Source: Bacillus sp. Marseille-P3661 (lineage in GTDB: Bacteria > Bacillota > Bacilli > Bacillales > Bacillaceae_J). From it: a stretch of 64,000 nucleotides of DNA. The stretch covers positions 372,001-436,000 of the forward strand of contig NZ_LT965954.1 in the NCBI RefSeq assembly GCF_900240995.1. Reading direction: 5' to 3'. Position numbers and translations under genes: made by a program. The notes beneath the pieces are model-generated. The model made no database searches. It was not told the origin of the DNA and saw nothing but the letters and a program-made list of their open reading frames with translations. This document shows, one piece after another, positions 62,611-64,000 of this stretch. Within the stretch, counting starts at the first letter, position 1, and each line of letters starts with the position of its first letter.

Positions 62611-63822
62611 CTAGAATTTATTTCCTAAATCATCTTTCCACGGATCGCCTGCTGCCCAATGGGCACCGCCGGATGATTTCTCCGTAACTTCACGTATTAA
62701 ATCTGAACGTTTTAAAATTTCAGGTCTTAGTTCAGCACCAATACCCGTACCCTCTGGTAATTGCATATTACCGTTTTTCACTTGTATAGGTTGAGTAACT
62801 AATTTTTCGAAGTACGTATTATAAAATGATCGAACAGATTCACAAATAAATAGATTTGGTATATGTGCACACAGATGTGCATTTGCTAGATTCATAATTG
62901 GTCCACCACAATTATGTGGTGCAATTGGTAACTGATAAGTAGATGCTAAGATTGAAATTTTCCTTGTCTCTGTTAAGCCACCAGTCCATGTAATATCAGG
63001 CATAATAATATCGGCTGCTTTCTTTTCCATTAAAGGATGGAATTGAAATCTAGAAAACAAGCGCTCACTTGCACAGATTGGCGTTGTAGTTGATTGACGA
63101 AGTTGAACTAAACCATCTGTATAGTCAGCTGGGATCATATCTTCGAGCCACATTAAATCATATTCTTCAACAGCGCGTGCAATTTTTATCGCAGCAGGAA
63201 CATTCCAACATGCATGACCCTCTAGCGCAATTTCGATCTCATCACCAACCGCCGCACGAATTTCTTTTATCACACTTACGCCTTGTTTTAGTAAATCTTT
63301 AGATATCGACTGCCCTTGTGTTGGCACACTTAATTCGTCAAATGGCCAAATTTTCATTGCCTTAATTCCATTTTTTAATAAGTCTTCAGCTAATTTCCCT
63401 GGTTGTTCAAGAAACATTTCGCGGTCATTATATGTACCATGGCTTACACATGTATTATACACAGGGATTTGCTCTCGACTTTTTCCACCAAGCAACTGAT
63501 AAACAGGTTGGTTTGTTACTTTACCTAGAATATCCCACAACGCAATATCAATTGCACTTAGAGCTCGCATCTCAGCACCAGCAAAACCATGATAATGGAT
63601 TGCTTGGAATATATCATTGTAGATTCTTTCAATCTCAAGCGGATTTCTACCTATCATGATGTCTGCACATACATCGTGGATAATGCGACGTGAAGAATCA
63701 GGTCTTGGGAACGTTTCCCCTAAACCAGTAACCCCTTCATCTGTATGGATTTGGACCCATAATAAATGGGGATGCTCAGGAACTTGGATTGTTTCAATTG
63801 CAGTAATTTTCAATGTAATCAT
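62611..63822 (-). CDS. Enolase-superfamily sugar-acid dehydratase (mandelate racemase group)
   Basis: 403 residues. The order of ligands, HACWN, WLEDMIP, CASERL and APHNCGGP, is the mandelate racemase/galactonate dehydratase pattern with a catalytic His in the last. KIWPFD marks the KxW-type position. It should dehydrate an aldonic or uronic acid to a 2-keto-3-deoxy acid; the exact sugar is not readable. The probable GntR gene after it would regulate it. Confidence 0.87.
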   Translation of the reverse strand: MITLKITAIETIQVPEHPHLLWVQIHTDEGVTGLGETFPRPDSSRRIIHDVCADIMIGRNPLEIERIYNDIFQAIHYHGFAGAEMRALSAIDIALWDILGKVTNQPVYQLLGGKSREQIPVYNTCVSHGTYNDREMFLEQPGKLAEDLLKNGIKAMKIWPFDELSVPTQGQSISKDLLKQGVSVIKEIRAAVGDEIEIALEGHACWNVPAAIKIARAVEEYDLMWLEDMIPADYTDGLVQLRQSTTTPICASERLFSRFQFHPLMEKKAADIIMPDITWTGGLTETRKISILASTYQLPIAPHNCGGPIMNLANAHLCAHIPNLFICESVRSFYNTYFEKLVTQPIQVKNGNMQLPEGTGIGAELRPEILKRSDLIREVTEKSSGGAHWAAGDPWKDDLGNKF

Positions 63823-63840
63823 CCTTTCAATATCAGAAAA

Positions 63841-64000
63841 TCAAATATTTAATTTCTTTAGTATTGGATCAATATTAAAATGTACGTTAAAAGCTTTTTG
63901 TGCTGCTGCTAAATCTCTTTCTTTTAATGCAACAAGTAATGGATAGTGTTCATCTGCAATTTCTTCCAAGTTAGCATAATAAGTTGGATGTACAGCAGCA
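63841..64000 (-). CDS. C-terminal end of a probable GntR (FCD) regulator, partial
   Basis: The frame ends at 63841 and is open at the window edge. The visible 52 residues (HPTYYANLEEIADEHYPLL...KERDLAAAQKAFNVHF) fit the last helices of an FCD ligand-binding domain. A dihydrodipicolinate-synthase-like end is a weaker alternative. It lies 18 bp upstream of the dehydratase gene, so the two may share a transcript. Confidence 0.55.
   Translation of the reverse strand, partial: AAVHPTYYANLEEIADEHYPLLVALKERDLAAAQKAFNVHFNIDPILKKLNI

Noticed and set aside
1-64000. tRNA, rRNA, transposases or prophage genes
   Set aside because: None with cloverleaf, DDE or integrase-like pattern was recognised on either strand.

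Overview
The window looks like chromosomal DNA of a low-GC, aerobic, endospore-forming Bacillaceae. The support is an alpha/beta-type small acid-soluble spore protein, CotF-like and YuzC-like coat proteins, the YtaF sporulation membrane protein, five tiny YjcZ-like glycine/tyrosine-rich membrane peptides with sigmaK-like promoters, lutABC, a CydABS bd oxidase, AGGAGG-type ribosome binding sites, and SAM-I, TPP and yybP-ykoY riboswitches. No rRNA, tRNA, phage, transposase or CRISPR was seen. The exact genus cannot be fixed from the sequence alone.

Layout. 0-12 kb is sulfur and methionine metabolism on the minus strand. One SAM-I riboswitch heads a seven-gene run: metY fused to a CoA-binding domain, ssuA-like, ssuC-like, ssuB-like, acsA, metX, hom. 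A second SAM-I riboswitch heads a tandem AhpD-like protein, followed by an M20 amidohydrolase and a hemerythrin gene with an FNR-type promoter. 12.5-25 kb holds lutABC, a B12-binding radical SAM enzyme, many very small genes, an MFS pump, and a cluster of YjcZ-like peptides around a manganese catalase, YetF and CotF. 25-29 kb is a TPP-riboswitch operon for thiamine-pyrimidine salvage (tenA-thiZXY). 29-41 kb has a secreted transglutaminase-like protein, spore proteins, cydABS with a complex control region, a ZIP transporter, TerC under a Mn riboswitch, ytaF, a membrane-anchored protease, a YqaA-like protein and a candidate C-rich small RNA.

41-48 kb is a four-gene catabolic operon (cystathionine-gamma-synthase-like PLP enzyme, second homoserine dehydrogenase, aldehyde dehydrogenase, creatinase/ectoine-hydrolase-like enzyme) divergent from a PucR regulator. 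I infer that it funnels a homoserine- or ectoine-related compound to aspartate. 48-50 kb has YfkAB and a short YitT. 50-52.3 kb is an unusual array of about 37 units of exactly 52 bp, each bounded by inverted GATTCTGAC/GTCAGAATC ends. A smaller diverged array of the same design lies at 58.6-58.9 kb. 52.5-57 kb is a TPP-riboswitch thiazole/thiamine operon (thiG-thiH-tenI-thiS-thiD-thiE). The rest holds an OSBS/N-acylamino-acid racemase, a secreted stalk-domain cyclophilin, a stand-alone zinc-type S14 gene, small regulators, an FbpA-like protein and an enolase-superfamily dehydratase with the end of a probable GntR regulator.

The features most worth following up are the 52-bp hairpin minisatellites, the C-rich sRNA candidate, the SAM-riboswitch AhpD-like gene, the MetY-CoA-binding fusion, the DoeA-like/ALDH/Hom/PLP cluster, and the cyd control region with its 24-bp palindrome. 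Several start codons were moved downstream where a strong ribosome binding site lies inside the longest reading frame.
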